Shown: positions 12,293 through 24,190 of the stretch, in pieces
Position numbering within the stretch: position 1 is the stretch's first letter
How the letters are laid out: the number at the start of each line of letters is the position of its first letter
Origin: Manis javanica
Lineage: Eukaryota; Chordata; Mammalia; Pholidota; Manidae
DNA length: 64,000 nucleotides
Assembly (NCBI RefSeq): GCF_040802235.1
Contig: NC_133158.1
Location: 25,423,001 to 25,487,000 of the forward strand
Direction: 5' to 3'
The notes under the pieces: generated by a model
What the model was told of the DNA's origin: nothing
The model's database searches: none
The model's input: only the letters and a program-made list of their open reading frames with translations
Made by a program: the position numbers and the translations under genes

Positions 12293-14083
12293 TTGTTTTT
12301 ATTTTGTTGTATTAAATTATCATTGATATACAATCTTATATTGGTTTCAAGTATACAACACAATGGTTCAACCACTACCCATATTATTAAATCTTCATCC
12401 CCCTTAGTACAATTTCTATTTGTCAACATAGGAAGACGTTATATAATCATAGGCTATGTTCTCTATGCTGTACTACCATCCCTGTGACCAACTTATATTA
12501 TGATTGAGAATTTTTGTTCTCTTTTATACCCCTCACCCTCCCACCTACCCACCCCAAACCTCCCCATGGTAATCACCAGTCACTTTCAGTATCTACAAAT
12601 CTACTGCTACTTTATCCATTTTGTTTTGTTTTTATACTCCACAAATAAGTGAAATCATTTGGTATTTGTCTTTCTCCACCTGGCTTATTTTACTGAGCAT
12701 AATACCCTCTAGATCCATCCATGTTGTTGCAAATGGCAGGATTTTTTTTTATGGCAGAGTAATATTACATCGTGTGTGTGTACCACCTCTTCTCTGTCCA
12801 TGCATCTATTGTTGGACATTTAGGTTGCTTCCATAACTAGGCAATTGTAAATAATAGAGCAATAAACATGTGGTGCACGAATATTTTCAAATAATGAATT
12901 TTGTTTCCTTCAGATAAATTCCTGTAAGTGGGATTACTGGGTCATATGGTATTTCTATTTTTAGTTTTTTGAGGACCCTCAATACTGCTTTCAACAGTGG
13001 CTGTGACAATTTACATTTCCATCAACAGTGTAGGAGGGTTCCATTTTCTCTGCATTCTCGCCAACATTTGTCATTTCTTGTTTTTTGGATAGTGGCCGTT
13101 ATGGCTGGTATGAAGGAATATCTCATTGTGGTTTTGATTTGCATTTTCCTGTGGAGCATCTTTTCATGTACCTGTTGGCCATCTGTATTTCTCCCTTGGA
13201 AAAATGTCTATGGTCCTTCACCCATTTTTAATCAGATTATTTGTTTTTCAGTGTTGAGTCGTATGAGTTCTTTATATATTTTGGATGTCAACTCCTTATC
13301 AGATAAATCATTTATAAATACATTCTCCCATACTGCAGATTGCCTTTTTGATCTTCTGATGGTGCCCTTTGCTGTGCAGAAGCTTTTTAGTTTGATGTAG
13401 TACCACTTGTTCATTTTTTATTTTGTTTCCCTTGCCCAAGGAGATATGTCCAGGAAAAAATTGCTCATGCTTATGTTCAAGAGATTATTCTTGTTTTCTT
13501 CTAAGAGTTTTATGGTTTCATATCTTACATTTAGATCCTTGATTCATTTCAAGTTTACTTTTGTGTATGGATTTAGACAATAATCCAGTTTCATTCTCTT
13601 GCATGTATCTGTCTGCCCAGTTTTCCTACCAGTTATTGAAGACATTGCCTTTTCTCCATTGTATATTCATGGCTCCTTTATCATCTATTAATTGGCCATA
13701 TATGCACGGGCCCAGATGTAAACTCTGGGCTCTCTATTGTTCCACTGATCTATGGGTATTTTCTTGTGCCAATACCAGACTATTTTGATTAGTGTAGCTC
13801 TATAGCATAGCTTGAAGTCAGGGAGCATAATACCCCCAGCTTTGTTCTTCTTTCTCAGGATTGCTTTGTCTATTTGTGATCTTTTGTGGTTCCATATGAA
13901 TTTTAGGATTATTTGCTCTAGTTCATTGAAAAATGCCATTGGTATTTTGATAGGGATTACATAAATCTGTAAATTGCTTTGGGCAGGATGGCCATTTTGA
14001 CAATATTAATTCTGCTTATCTATGAGCGTAGGATAAATTTCCTTATTTGTGTCTTCTTTCATTTCTCTCATGAGTGTCTTATA
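12293..14083 (-). mobile_element. 5'-truncated L1, 1.8 kb, with TSD
   Basis: Minus-strand L1 comprising ORF2 from the thumb region onward plus the 3' UTR. The left edge carries T-rich sequence corresponding to the A-tail on the minus strand. The right edge is the truncation point inside ORF2. A 14-bp duplication with one mismatch flanks it, as expected of endonuclease-dependent integration with incomplete reverse transcription. Its divergence suggests intermediate age. Confidence 0.9.
12640..14083 (-). pseudogene. L1 ORF2 C-terminal remnant
   Basis: Minus-strand translation gives ORF2 pieces: 13688-13939 ([18 protein letters not shown], then [19 protein letters not shown]) and 13232-13414 ([17 protein letters not shown], then a [12 protein letters not shown] block). 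Stops and frameshifts lie between the pieces. At the codon equivalent to the TGA at 44342 in the long L1, this copy has CAA (near 13874), the other transition product of an ancestral CGA. The reverse transcriptase catalytic half is missing through truncation. Confidence 0.85.
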
Positions 14084-14097
14084 CATCTCAGACCTTT
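14084..14097. repeat. Target-site duplication (right) of minus-strand L1
   Basis: catctcagaccttt; partner of 12279-12292 with a single T/C difference. Confidence 0.75.
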
Positions 14098-14524
14098 GTG
14101 AATTGATATTACTAGAGAATAAGTGTCATCTCTCTCCCTTCTTTTCATTAAATGTTACCCTGTATTACGGTTCCCTCCGCCCCCACCATGTCCTTTCATC
14201 TCTGAGGTGGTTCCCATGACAACAGTGAGGTACTGAGGAGGTAAGACAAACGCACCACTATCCCAAGGTTTATACATGAAATGTTTAATACATTAAAAGT
14301 GAGATACCAAAATTTACTTTAAAAGCTATAAAGGAAACTACTAGGAAAAGTATATAGCCAACAAAAAAGACGATAACAAATGTAAATTGGATTCCTCATC
14401 TTTCATAGCACAGCATCAGTATAAACTTCCTGAAGCTAAGAAATCAAGCATTAGAGATACAAACAGCTCAAAAGAGAAAAAAAGAAAACTAAAAAGAGAA
14501 ATGAGAAATGGCCAAAAATGGATT
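14098..14524. other. No gene recognised
   Basis: Unassigned sequence between two L1 fragments. An open frame on the minus strand (14451-14774) runs across the L1 edge and has no domain. Confidence 0.4.
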
Positions 14525-15870
14525 TTTTTCTAATGAGTGTGCCTGTAGAAGGGTAGTGGGAGAAAGGGACTCCCCCCGCCCCATTTTCTAGAGCAATTTT
14601 AGGTACAGCAAAACTGAGTGGAAAGTACAAAGAGGTCCTATATCCGCTACCCTCATCCCAAGCACACACAGTATCCCTGAATGAGAGTGGCAGATTTGTA
14701 ACAATCAATGAACCAGCACTGACAGACACATCATTACCACCCAAAGTCCATAATGTACATGAAGGTACACTCATGGTGCTCTACATTCTGTGGGTTTGGA
14801 CAAATGTTTAATGGTATGTGTCTAACATTATAACATCATACAGAATAGTTCCAATGCCCTAAAAATCCTCAATGCCTAGTCTATTCATCTCTCCTCCCAT
14901 TTCCCATACTCTGGTAAAACCATAGTTTTACCTTTTCCAGAACATCTTAACTTGGAATCATACAGTATGTATGATTCAGACTAGTTTCTCCCACTCACTT
15001 AAGCACTTAAGGTTCCTCCATGTCTTTTCATGGTTTAACAGTTCATTTATTTTTAGCACTGAATAACATTTCATTGTCTATATATATATCACTATCAGTT
15101 CACCTACTGAAATACTTGTTTGTTTCCAAGTTTTGGTAATTATGAATAAAGCTTTATAAACATCCATGTGCAAGTATTTGTGTTTTCACAAATTTTCGAC
15201 TCCTTTGAGTAAATATCAAGGAACACAACTGCTGAATCATAGAGCAAAAGTGTGTCTAGTTTTCTAAAAATATGCCAAATTGTCTTCCAAGGTGGCTGTA
15301 TCACTTTGTATTCCCATCAGCAATGAATGAGAACTCCTGTAGTTCCACATGCTCACTAGCAATTGGTGTAGTCAATATTTTGGATTGTTGCCATCCTACT
15401 AGGAGTGTAGTGGTATCCATTGTTTTAATTTGTAATTCCATAATGACATATTTTGTTGTTCATTTTTTAATATGTTTATTTGCTAACTATGTATCTTCTT
15501 TGGTAAGGTGACTACAGATATTTAGCAATTTTTCTATTAAATTTTTCATTTTTTTATTATTGAGTCTTAAGAGTTTTTGAATATTCTGAGTAACAATCCT
15601 TTATCAGAGATGTCCTTTGCAGATACTTTTCCCAAGTTGATGGTCTGTCTTCTCATTCTCTTGATACAGTCTTTGTAAAACAAGTATTTTATTTTAATGC
15701 AGTCTGACTTAACACTTATTTCTCTAATAGATTGTGCCTTTGATGCTGTATTTAAAAAGTCATCACCACACCCAAGGTCATCTAGATTTTCTCTTATTAT
15801 ATTCTGGATGTTTTATAGATTTGCATTTTACACGTAGGTCTATGATCCCTTTTGAGTTAATTTTTATGAA
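14525..15870 (-). mobile_element. Old L1M-type fragment (3' UTR and ORF2 end)
   Basis: Antisense hallmarks of an old L1 3' region: 'cttggaatcatacagtatgt', 'caccattgaataacatttca'-like text at 15055-15075, 'gtaattatgaataaagctt' and 'ttgagttaatttttatgaag'. It corresponds to the familiar L1 ORF2 tail phrases (for example YMNKAL-type and NNGIPKHF-type regions) read on the minus strand, with many stops. No TSD seen. Confidence 0.8.
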
Positions 15871-16009
15871 GTTAAAAAAAATGCTTTAATTTTTTTATCT
15901 TGAAACCTTTCGTACTATTTTATTTTTGTTTCCACTTGTATGTCTTATTTTTAGGATAATATTTTTTTCATTATTGCCCACAAACTTGATGATACAGCTT
16001 CTAAGTAAT

Positions 16010-16290
16010 TATCATAGGAAAATAACCAGAGGTTTTGACAAATGTGCTCATCCAAAACTATTTATAATAGTAAAATTTTGGAGACAACCTAAGTACAGAA
16101 AATTACAAGAATGGTTAGATAAAGTATATTATACTCAGATGATGGAATGTTACAAAGCTATTTAAAATAATGTTTACTTCCCTGGAAGGAATTGTACCAA
16201 ATGTTATCATTAGAATATGAAGTGTGAATTATTTATATATCATTCTTTATACTTTTCTATATTACGTGAATTCATTTTATAATCAGAAAA
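16010..16290 (+). mobile_element. Old L1M 3' fragment, plus strand
   Basis: 'aactatttataatagtaaaa', 'ggagacaacctaagtacag' and 'gatggaatgttacaaagcta' are the sense-strand L1 ORF2 end. The 3' UTR-like 'tttctatattacgtgaattc' follows. It is short and highly diverged, and opposite in strand to its left neighbour. Confidence 0.65.
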
Positions 16291-16799
16291 GGATTAAGAT
16301 TTTCATTAAGGCCCTCAGAATAAGATTTACAGTGACAAACATATTTTTCAGGACATGGAACCAAAATAAAGATCTGATGCCCTTTCTCACTATTATCCTG
16401 AAGTAGATTTAAGCATCCAAAATACATATAAGTCTCCAAAGCAGGTATCAGTGGAAAATAATTAGTGAAGCTTAGTTTATTAAGAAGAGAATTTAGATAA
16501 TTAGAAGGGAGATTTGGGGATTAGAAAGGATAAATGAGACAACTATAGTTGGGAACAAGAAAGAGCTCTTCAAAGTCTCTTTATAAACATGGTATCTCAA
16601 CAGACAGCAAAGGATCTTCAACTTCTGAAACTCTGTGATATAAACTACATCCAGCCTATCTTGATAGCAGTCATTTATCTTAACTGTGGGACAAAGGCCT
16701 ACCATATGAAATTTCACTGAGCCTTGTTGCCAAATAATGTCTACTTAGAGAAGAAGCTTTGTATTGGTAGGATAGGTCCGGAACTGAAAGTTAAAGGCT
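16291..16799. other. No gene recognised
   Basis: AT-rich, unassigned. The minus-strand open frame at 16493-16717 has no recognisable content. Confidence 0.4.
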
Positions 16800-16990
16800 A
16801 AAGTTTAAGCCCCAGCACAACTGCTTGTTTAGGGTATGATTTGAGCAAGTCATATAACCAATATGGGATGGGACAGTTATCTCATGTGTTAATGATACCA
16901 GCTCTGTCTCTATCAAACAGTTGTTATGAGGATCAAATGAGATCATATAAATGAACTAAGAAGTGCTATACAAAATGAATCTTTTATAAA
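16800..16990 (-). repeat. MIR SINE fragment
   Basis: Antisense MIR: 'gatttgagcaagtcatataacc', then 'cagttgttatgaggatcaaatgag' and 'gaagtgctatacaaaatg', in consensus order. Confidence 0.65.
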
Positions 16991-17259
16991 AAAAAAACCT
17001 CTCACTCTAGCAGTAATGGTTTGCCCTCCAATAGTAATTCAGAAGATCAAAAACTGAATCCCTGGTTGAAAGGGCAACTAACTAATATGGCTGCTGAGGC
17101 AAGCAACCTCTTGCTCTTCCTCCCTGGCCACTCCACGTCCAGCACAAATGAATCTGATTTCAAAAAGCAGATGACCTCAGGCAGCTGAGGGTCATTTGCT
17201 AGCTGAGGTTTACATGTACCAGACTGGAACTACCAAACACCTGCTCAAATCCACATCTA

Positions 17260-17800
17260 TACTGTTGATTGATCTGTTCATTCATTTATTACTGAGGGCA
17301 GATTATGTGCCAGGTACTGTAAACAAACAATTAGGAAGAGAAATTGGACAAAGATCTGCACACTTGGAGCTCATACCAAGAGGGGAAAAAACATTAATCA
17401 CAGAAACATACACAAAATTAAAATGAAAATTTTTATGACAATATAAAGAAAGAATAGAGTTGGAGGAACTAAGTGAATAGAGGAGTATAGAAGAGTCTTT
17501 CCTGGGTTGCGATTTGAGGTGAATAGTTGAGGAGAAAAGAATAAAGTGATCAAGTAGAAGGATCAGCATTAATAAAGGTCCTGTTGCATAAGACAGTGAC
17601 ATTCAAGAAACTGAAAAGAGGAAAGTCAATCTGCAGCACAGAGAGTGAAAATGAATGAGGTGTAAAATGAGAGTAAAAAAGTAGACCATGTTAAAGATTT
17701 CTGTCTGTATTCTGAGAGCAATGAGGGCCACTGAAAGCCACCGAACAGAGAAGTGACAAGATACACTTTGGATTTTTAAAGACTGCTCAAACTATAATGT
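17260..17800 (+). repeat. L2 (LINE-2) fragment
   Basis: Starts at 'ttcattcatttattactgag', continues 'attatgtgccaggtactgt' and 'cacacttggagctcatacc', and ends with 'tctgtattctgagagcaatg', 'cagagaagtgacaagatac' and 'tttaaagactgctcaaact'. All follow the L2 3' region in order. Confidence 0.7.
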
Positions 17801-18350
17801 ATCAGGACACCAGGTGTATCTCTGGAAGGAGGGGGTTCCCTGCCTGAGTCAAGTTCTCTATGAATTCAGTGAGACCACATAAAGGCAAGGGCAAGAAGAT
17901 GGGGCTTAAAGGGGGTTACCATGGTTTTTCTCAAGGCAGCAGACCTCAGTCTCTCCTTGTTCCCTTCTCTCCTGGCCATACACCAAGCTCCCTGCTCCCA
18001 CACTTGGGCCTAATTCCCTGGGAGCACCAAAACTCCATGGCTGTCTCCCCACACTCCCAGCAGCCTGCTCCTTCCCCACCCCTCACACCAGGAGGAACTT
18101 TGTGGGAGGGTCTCTGGCAACTGGCAGACACCTGACCAATTATGTACCAAGAACACAGGGAGAGAAGAGAATGGGTATTTCCTCTCTACCCCTCCCCTGG
18201 ACAGGTACTCCCATGACTGACCAGTGGTTCTGTCCCCAGTAAACATCCCATAGATGTGCAAACAGGCTCTTATATGAATATACAATGAGGACTATTAAAG
18301 CCAGGCAGGAACCCTGGTCAGAAATATCCATCTTCCCCACACGAGGTCAG
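17801..18350. other. GC-richer block, probable unassigned repeat
   Basis: This stretch is visibly richer in G and C than its neighbours ('caccaagctccctgctccc', 'ccttccccacccctcacacc'). It gives open frames on both strands (17860-18135 plus, 18010-18285 minus) with no recognisable domain. The text style (purine-rich run near 17880-17920, pyrimidine-rich body) recalls an endogenous-retrovirus LTR, but I cannot name a family or find edges. Confidence 0.35.
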
Positions 18351-18910
18351 TGTATATGATATTTATATACAGATTTAAAACACACAGAGTTACATACAGG
18401 ATCCTTCAGATAAAAACTTTCTATTTAAGTTCTAACTTCAAAAAAACCACTGTAACTCCTTGACTCTACTTCTACAAGACAATATAAATGACCAAAAGCA
18501 AGAGACTGCTGATGAAGCCTAACCTAATTAATACTACCTGGGAAGAATTAATAAAATGTAATGAGTTTGGGGCCTCATTTTTCTCACATTTTTCCAGCAT
18601 GGTACACCAACAGGTTTGGTTAATGAAAAAGAAGAGATAGATTAACAGAGGCAAGGGTCAAAAAGTCTGAGAACAACTGGAAAACTCTAGCGAGCACTAT
18701 GAGTACAAGCATCAACATCTACCATGGAGTTCTTCCCCACAGTATTAAGATACACTAATGTATCAACCAACAGTGAGACATCAGAAGTAACTGGATTCTA
18801 ACAATAGCCCAAATACCAATGTTCTGCAGTTAATGGATGATCAGCCTTTTCATGGATATCCCTGTAATAACTTCACTCTCATTCATATCCAGTCTATATT
18901 TAAACATTTT
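18351..18910. other. No feature recognised
   Basis: AT-rich and unassigned; nothing supports a gene. Confidence 0.4.
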
Positions 18911-19207
18911 TCATTGAAATATAGTTGATATACAATATTATACTGGTTTCAGATGAACAACTTAGTGATTCATCATTATATACATTATTAAATGTTCACC
19001 ATAATAAGTATAGTTCCCACCTGTCACCATACAAAGATTTTACAATGTTATGAGCTATATCCCTCTGCTATACTTCCATCCCTGTGACTAAATTTTCTTA
19101 TAATGTGACATTTGTATCTCTTTATCCCCTTTACCTACTTCACCCATCCCCTTGTCCTATGGTAACCAACTGTCTGTTCCCTCTGTTTATCACTCATATC
19201 CATTCGG
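18911..19207 (-). mobile_element. L1 3'-UTR fragment, minus strand
   Basis: Antisense 3' UTR text: 'tcattgaaatatagttgat', 'atacttccatccctgtgac' and 'ctatggtaaccaactgtctg'. It matches the corresponding part of the minus-strand L1 at about 12300-12570. A short flanking identity aaacatttt (18902-18910 and 19208-19216) may be a degenerate TSD. Confidence 0.75.
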
Positions 19208-19451
19208 AAACATTTTCCTGAATAAAGGAAAAAGGAGCTGTTAGAGCACTGGGGCACTGAAGCACACACAACCCATAAATGTTTCTCATTTGTGCTAAAA
19301 ACTTCACTGTGTTCTCACTAACATACAATTGGTAGTTGAAACCATTTAAAAGTTATTGTACCATGTGCTATCTGTAACTTATTCTTCTTTTTTCTTACAC
19401 AGGTATAAACATGTAACAGTAAAGCAAGCACAGATTAAGGAAGCTTGAATA

Positions 19452-19554
19452 GGTGCTCACTTTGGCAGCACATAGACTAAAACTAGAATGATACAGAGAC
19501 TAGCACGGCCACTGTGGAAGGATGACAACAAATTTGCAAAGGATTCCATAAAAA
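19452..19554 (+). pseudogene. U6 snRNA retropseudogene
   Basis: The sequence begins 'gtgctcactttggcagcac' and continues 'gatacagagactagcac', 'aaggatgacaacaaattt' and 'gattccat', the order and near-full length of U6 snRNA (about 106 nt). Several substitutions and small deletions are visible. The terminal T run of a real U6 gene is replaced by an A-rich tail, the mark of L1-mediated retroposition. No proximal sequence element or TATA box typical of an active U6 promoter is evident upstream. Confidence 0.9.
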
Positions 19555-19577
19555 AAAAGAAGAAGAAGAAGAAGAAA
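19551..19577 (+). repeat. A-rich tail grown into (GAA)n microsatellite
   Basis: After the U6 copy come nine A and then five or six GAA units. Microsatellite growth from a retroposon tail is common. Confidence 0.8.
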
Positions 19578-20639
19578 GATGAGTGGTACACACACATTTA
19601 CCTAAGGCATGAGTGAAAATGATGCTAAAAACACTTCAGCTACAAATGGCACATTTATCATTTCTAGGTCAAAACCACGTGACAATACAAGTGAACTTTG
19701 TAGGAATGCTAGTCACACAGATAACACATAAAATCTTGCAATTATAAGCTTTACAATCATCACAATAAAGCAAAGATTTTTATGTTTAGTTTTTGGTGGT
19801 ATATACTTGCTTGCTTCATTACCTAGTAGAGTATAACTTCTTAAGTGAATCTAAAAATCAAATTAGTCATGTTAACTGATTTTCCTGTGCAAATCATACT
19901 TTTAAGATCATAAAATGGTACACTGTATCACTGACATGTCAGCAGAATATCTTAATGAATGTCATGCCAAGTGAATACAAATGGTGGTACTATTTGCTTA
20001 TTTAGTTTGGATTTTATCCAAATCTGGGTATACTTGTGGAAGGGTAATATGCACCCATCCTATGCATCATCTAGGAAAAGTCTGATGTTCAGAGACCTTG
20101 GCAAGGGAAAGTGAAGTGGGCAGGAGATGAGCATAAGTGAGAAAGAGCAGGGAGGCATCAAAAGATCTTCCAGGATTCTGGCTTTTAGCACAGTATGGGC
20201 ACTATAAACCTGGTGGTGAGGGTGCAGGGAGCAAGGAATGGGAACATCAGCTCAAACAAGGAATCGTAGAAGCACTGACCCAGACACCGAGAGTAACAAG
20301 AACAAGAATCAAAGAAGATAGTGAAAGGAATCAGAGACCAAACCTTGAGAATGCAGAGATAAGTCTTCAGCAGAAGGGGCAGGCAGGACTGAATAAACTG
20401 AAAGTTGAAACAGAGTGGTGATGAACCTGATCTCAGTCTTGATTGTGTGCCCTGTCTCAGGGCAAGAGGATAAAGATATACTGGTAGCCACAGAGGGACA
20501 TATGTTCCTTATGACTAGAAAGTTCAACCTTCTAAATCTGATCTAGGGAATCAAGAAAAATCAGGGCAAACCTAAAAAGAGCAGAGTAACAACTGGGAAA
20601 GATTCATTGTGTGAGATGCTTTAGACAGAGGGATGGAGG
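19578..20639. other. No gene recognised
   Basis: Unassigned sequence. An open frame at 20137-20421 (plus) is lysine- and glutamate-rich only because of purine-rich DNA and shows no domain. Confidence 0.45.
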
Positions 20640-20850
20640 AACCACCCCTGGGTTCAAATCCTGTCTCTATTACTAATAGCTCAAATTTAGGTTAGTTATT
20701 CAATCTCTGTTCACTTCAGTTTCCTTCTATACACAACAGGGTATACAAAAGCTAGTAATTCCCACTTCTCAAAGATATAAAGGAGATTAAATAGAAGAAC
20801 ACAAAATAAATAATCATTTCTGCTCCCTTATATCTACCAATAACTGCTAC
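20640..20850 (-). repeat. MIR SINE fragment
   Basis: Antisense MIR: 'tgggttcaaatcctgtctct', 'caatctctgttcacttcag', 'aaaggagattaaatagaag'. Confidence 0.65.
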
Positions 20851-21183
20851 CTTTCAGCAACAGAAAAATACTGCCGATTTCTGTTCCATATGTATATTAC
20901 AAATACTGCCTTTCCTAAGTATTTGTTATTCCCACCTTGATGCTATGTGATGCTTCTTTCCTTACGATACATGTTATCATAATTGAACAACTTAGTCTTA
21001 GAAGTGAGTGCCTTTTGCTTGGAATAATCTGGTCACTAGCTGAACAGTGTGTTATTTGAGGGACAACTGAAAATATTCATTAGTCTGAACCTCTCCTTTT
21101 TGCCGAGGTGGCTTCAATGTTCAAAGTAGCTAATTGGCTCTAGGAGACTTGTCTACCAAAATCATACATTTTATCTGAATGGC
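20851..21183. other. No feature recognised
   Basis: Unassigned AT-rich spacer. Confidence 0.4.
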
Positions 21184-21725
21184 AGGCCAAAGAAACAGAG
21201 AAAATATGGAAGCAACCTAAGTGTCTGTCAATAGAGGGATGGCTAAGAAGACATGGTACATATATACAAGGAATATTCTGCAGCCATAAAAAGAGTGAAA
21301 TCTTGCCATTTGCAACAACATGGATGGACCTAGAGGATATTATACTAAATAAGGCAGAGAAAGACAAATACTGTATGGTTTCACTTATATGTGGCACTAA
21401 AACACAAAATAAATGAACAAAGAAACAAACAAAACAGAAACAGACTCATAAATACAGAGAACAGACTGGTGGTTGCCACAGGGGAGGGAAGGTAAGAGAA
21501 TGAGCAAAATAGGTGATGGAGATAAAGAGGTACAAACTTCCAATTCTAAAATAAATTAGTCATGGGGAATGTAGTCAATAATATTGTAATATTTTGTATG
21601 TTGACAGCTAGTAACTATACTTACTGTGGTGAGCATTTTGTCATGTATATGACTGTCAAATCATCATGCTGTATACTTGAAACCAAAATAATATTGTACG
21701 TCAACTATAATTCAATAAAAAAGAA
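21184..21725 (+). mobile_element. 5'-truncated L1 3' end (L1MA-like)
   Basis: Sense-strand ORF2 tail ('tatggaagcaacctaagtg', 'gccatttgcaacaacatgg') followed by an L1 3' UTR with 'gactggtggttgccacagg', 'catgctgtatacttgaaac' and a terminal 'caactataattcaataaaa'. This 3' UTR belongs to a different, older lineage than the G-rich 3' ends at 29521, 45571 and 51481. Confidence 0.85.
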
Positions 21726-23770
21726 GCTGGATTATAACAATCCAAAATCACTGTTGCTTCTAAAAACAAACAAACCAATTTCTCCCATTTTTGTACAAAT
21801 AGCTTCAAATGCAGGTAAGCATGGTTCACTGAAAACAGCACGTGAATCATAGCATTATCTAAACTGGCTCTGTTGGGAGCAGAAAGTCTGAGAGAGACAT
21901 ATAGAAAATGAAGGATTTCTTTAAAAAAGGTTAATCATAAAGGTGTTTAGGTGGCTACTACCTATACTTTGTGACAGTAAATACATCTGTTTCCCCACAA
22001 ACTGTCATTCTGAAGCATCCAACCCTAAAATCAGCTCTGAAACCTCTATGACAATCAAATTTTGCCTTAAGTCTGGCAATCAACAAGCAATCACGGCAAA
22101 TAAAAACTACAAGGCATTACAACATATAATCCCTGTATTTGCATTGTAATTATTAATTGTTATAGTCATTCATCCAATTTCACAAATAGTTATTGAGTGC
22201 CTACCACATACACAGTATGGTGGTATATAACAAATTATAATTTTGTCCCTTGAATTAAAAGACAAAACACAAAAGCAAAAAGGTATTGAGAGTCAAAGGA
22301 AGAAAACTGGAAAACCCGGCATTGAAAAAGTTTTTTAATTTTTAATTAACTACCCAAGTAACAGTATATCTCCCTCATTCACAGTCTATTTCAAATCCCT
22401 AGTCCCTGTAAGAGTTAAATAATCCTGATAATTAATTTACTGAAACTGTGATCCTGTTCTCTCAGCAGAGTTGTATCTATCTTTCTGAGGTAATTACGAG
22501 GACCTCTTCTGTCTGGCACATGGTGGGAACCAGTTGCTCATTTGTAACATTTCTGGGAAATTACATCTGTCTTTGATCCCATGATAGAGAACCTTGTTAA
22601 AGTACTTCCTCCAGACCCCATATCTTTTGTTATTTTGTGTACTGATGTAATAACATTTTCATATCTTTGGCCATAATTTGTATTAAAGCTGGCCTTGGCG
22701 TATGACCTTTTGATACAGGGATTCATTAGAAACTCCCAAACTCACTCATTTTTCCTTTTTAATTGCCATTGTCATTCTGAGCTTTTTGTTTCTCTTCCTG
22801 TTTCCTGATGTCTTTTATTGAAGATATTTCACAAGCTACCAAGAGAAGTGGTTAAGTTGCCAGCTTTAGACAAGCATCCCCCAAATCTTAACATTTCCAT
22901 GTTGCCCTATGACCCAAGAATAAGGGCATTACAACAGTAGTCTGAGCAAGTATAGCACTAATTCTGAAGGTCACAGATCCACTGCTTTTTTAATTACATG
23001 TGTTTTTAACATGCATTTCATTTTGGTTAATTTCAACCAATTTTTTTTCAGGGTTATCATAAGCAACTGATTTCAAGCTATATCTATGAGATGACTGCAT
23101 GTTTTAAGTATTAATTTCCATCCTGCTTCTTCAGTGGATCCATCAAATAGTAAAAGAATATGGCAATACAAGGCAAAAGGAGGCATATATTTTGCACTGC
23201 CCCGTTGCCCAGATGGTGAAACAGTGAATCAGCAGCACAAGTGAGAACAGAGCCAAGGCCAACTACTTAATGCACTGTGCAATGGACCTTGCATGAAAGA
23301 TACAGCACTTGGGGATATGTGCTCTACAGTTGCCACATTTGACTCAGTCTGCTCTGCGCTGATATGTCCTTGATATTCCCAAGAACAACAAAAACCATTA
23401 ATTCAACTCTTCAACTCTATATTACACTGAAATCAATAGGCTTCAAAATACCAATGAAGATTTCTATGTAAAGCTATTAAATCAATATTAGGTTCTAAAA
23501 TTAGAATTCAGGATCTTGGAAGGTGGCAATGGTCAGTTTTCACTACATTAATCATTCAGAATAACTCAGTAAACAGGAAGAGGATGATTAGATGGGGTGA
23601 GAGGCCCAGCTGAAGACCTGCAATGCTAGCTGGAGGCAAGGGGCTTAGATATATAGACTAAGGAAAACATAAGTTGAAGCAAGAAGTTGACATACAAATT
23701 AAATTAGAGGAACAAGTTTTGACATAGACAGGGAGAGTCAGCCCAGAACTAAAGGAAGAGCAGTGGCAAA
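21726..23770. other. Mostly unrecognised; short L2/MIR-like piece near 22160-22250
   Basis: 'catccaatttcacaaatagttattgagtgcctac' style text near 22170-22210 looks like the start of an L2 or MIR 3' end. The rest is unassigned, and the open frames present carry no domain. Confidence 0.4.
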
Positions 23771-23859
23771 GGTCTAGCAAAGCATTAAGCAGTATAAAGC
23801 ATTATTTGCGATAGTAAATACATCTCTTTTCCCACTAGGTCTAGCAAAGCATTAAGCAG
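23771..23859. repeat. 22-bp direct repeat pair flanking a 45-bp insert
   Basis: The same 22 bases beginning ggtctagcaaagcattaagc occur at 23771-23792 and 23838-23859, identical. They enclose 45 bp (23793-23837) that include a stretch similar to 21971-21998. Confidence 0.85.
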
Positions 23860-23929
23860 AAGATTGCAATGACCGAGACAAGTTGCTACAGACCTACTGA
23901 TCCAGAAACCCAAGGTTTTGATGAAGTGC

Positions 23930-24190
23930 AAAGAGCACATGGAAGCAAAATGCCTCAGTTCAAGACTAGAATCAAAATCTCATGACACAGGTGACCTTGG
24001 TCTCTCTGAGTCTCAATCTTCTCATATTAAAGGGGAATTTTAAAAAGCTGCTTTGAAAAGTCATGGAAGGAATTAAGTGTTTCATCAGAAAATAGTTTGT
24101 AAGCTGCAAACTGGCACACAAAAGTAAAGTTGTCGTGGTAGCATTACTGTGGCTTTTGATATTACTAGTACTGATTTGATGGAATAACAT
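23930..24190 (-). repeat. MIR SINE fragment
   Basis: Antisense MIR-like order: 'gtgaccttggtctctctgag', 'ctcaatcttctcatattaaa', 'gcaaactggcacacaaaag'. Confidence 0.5.
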
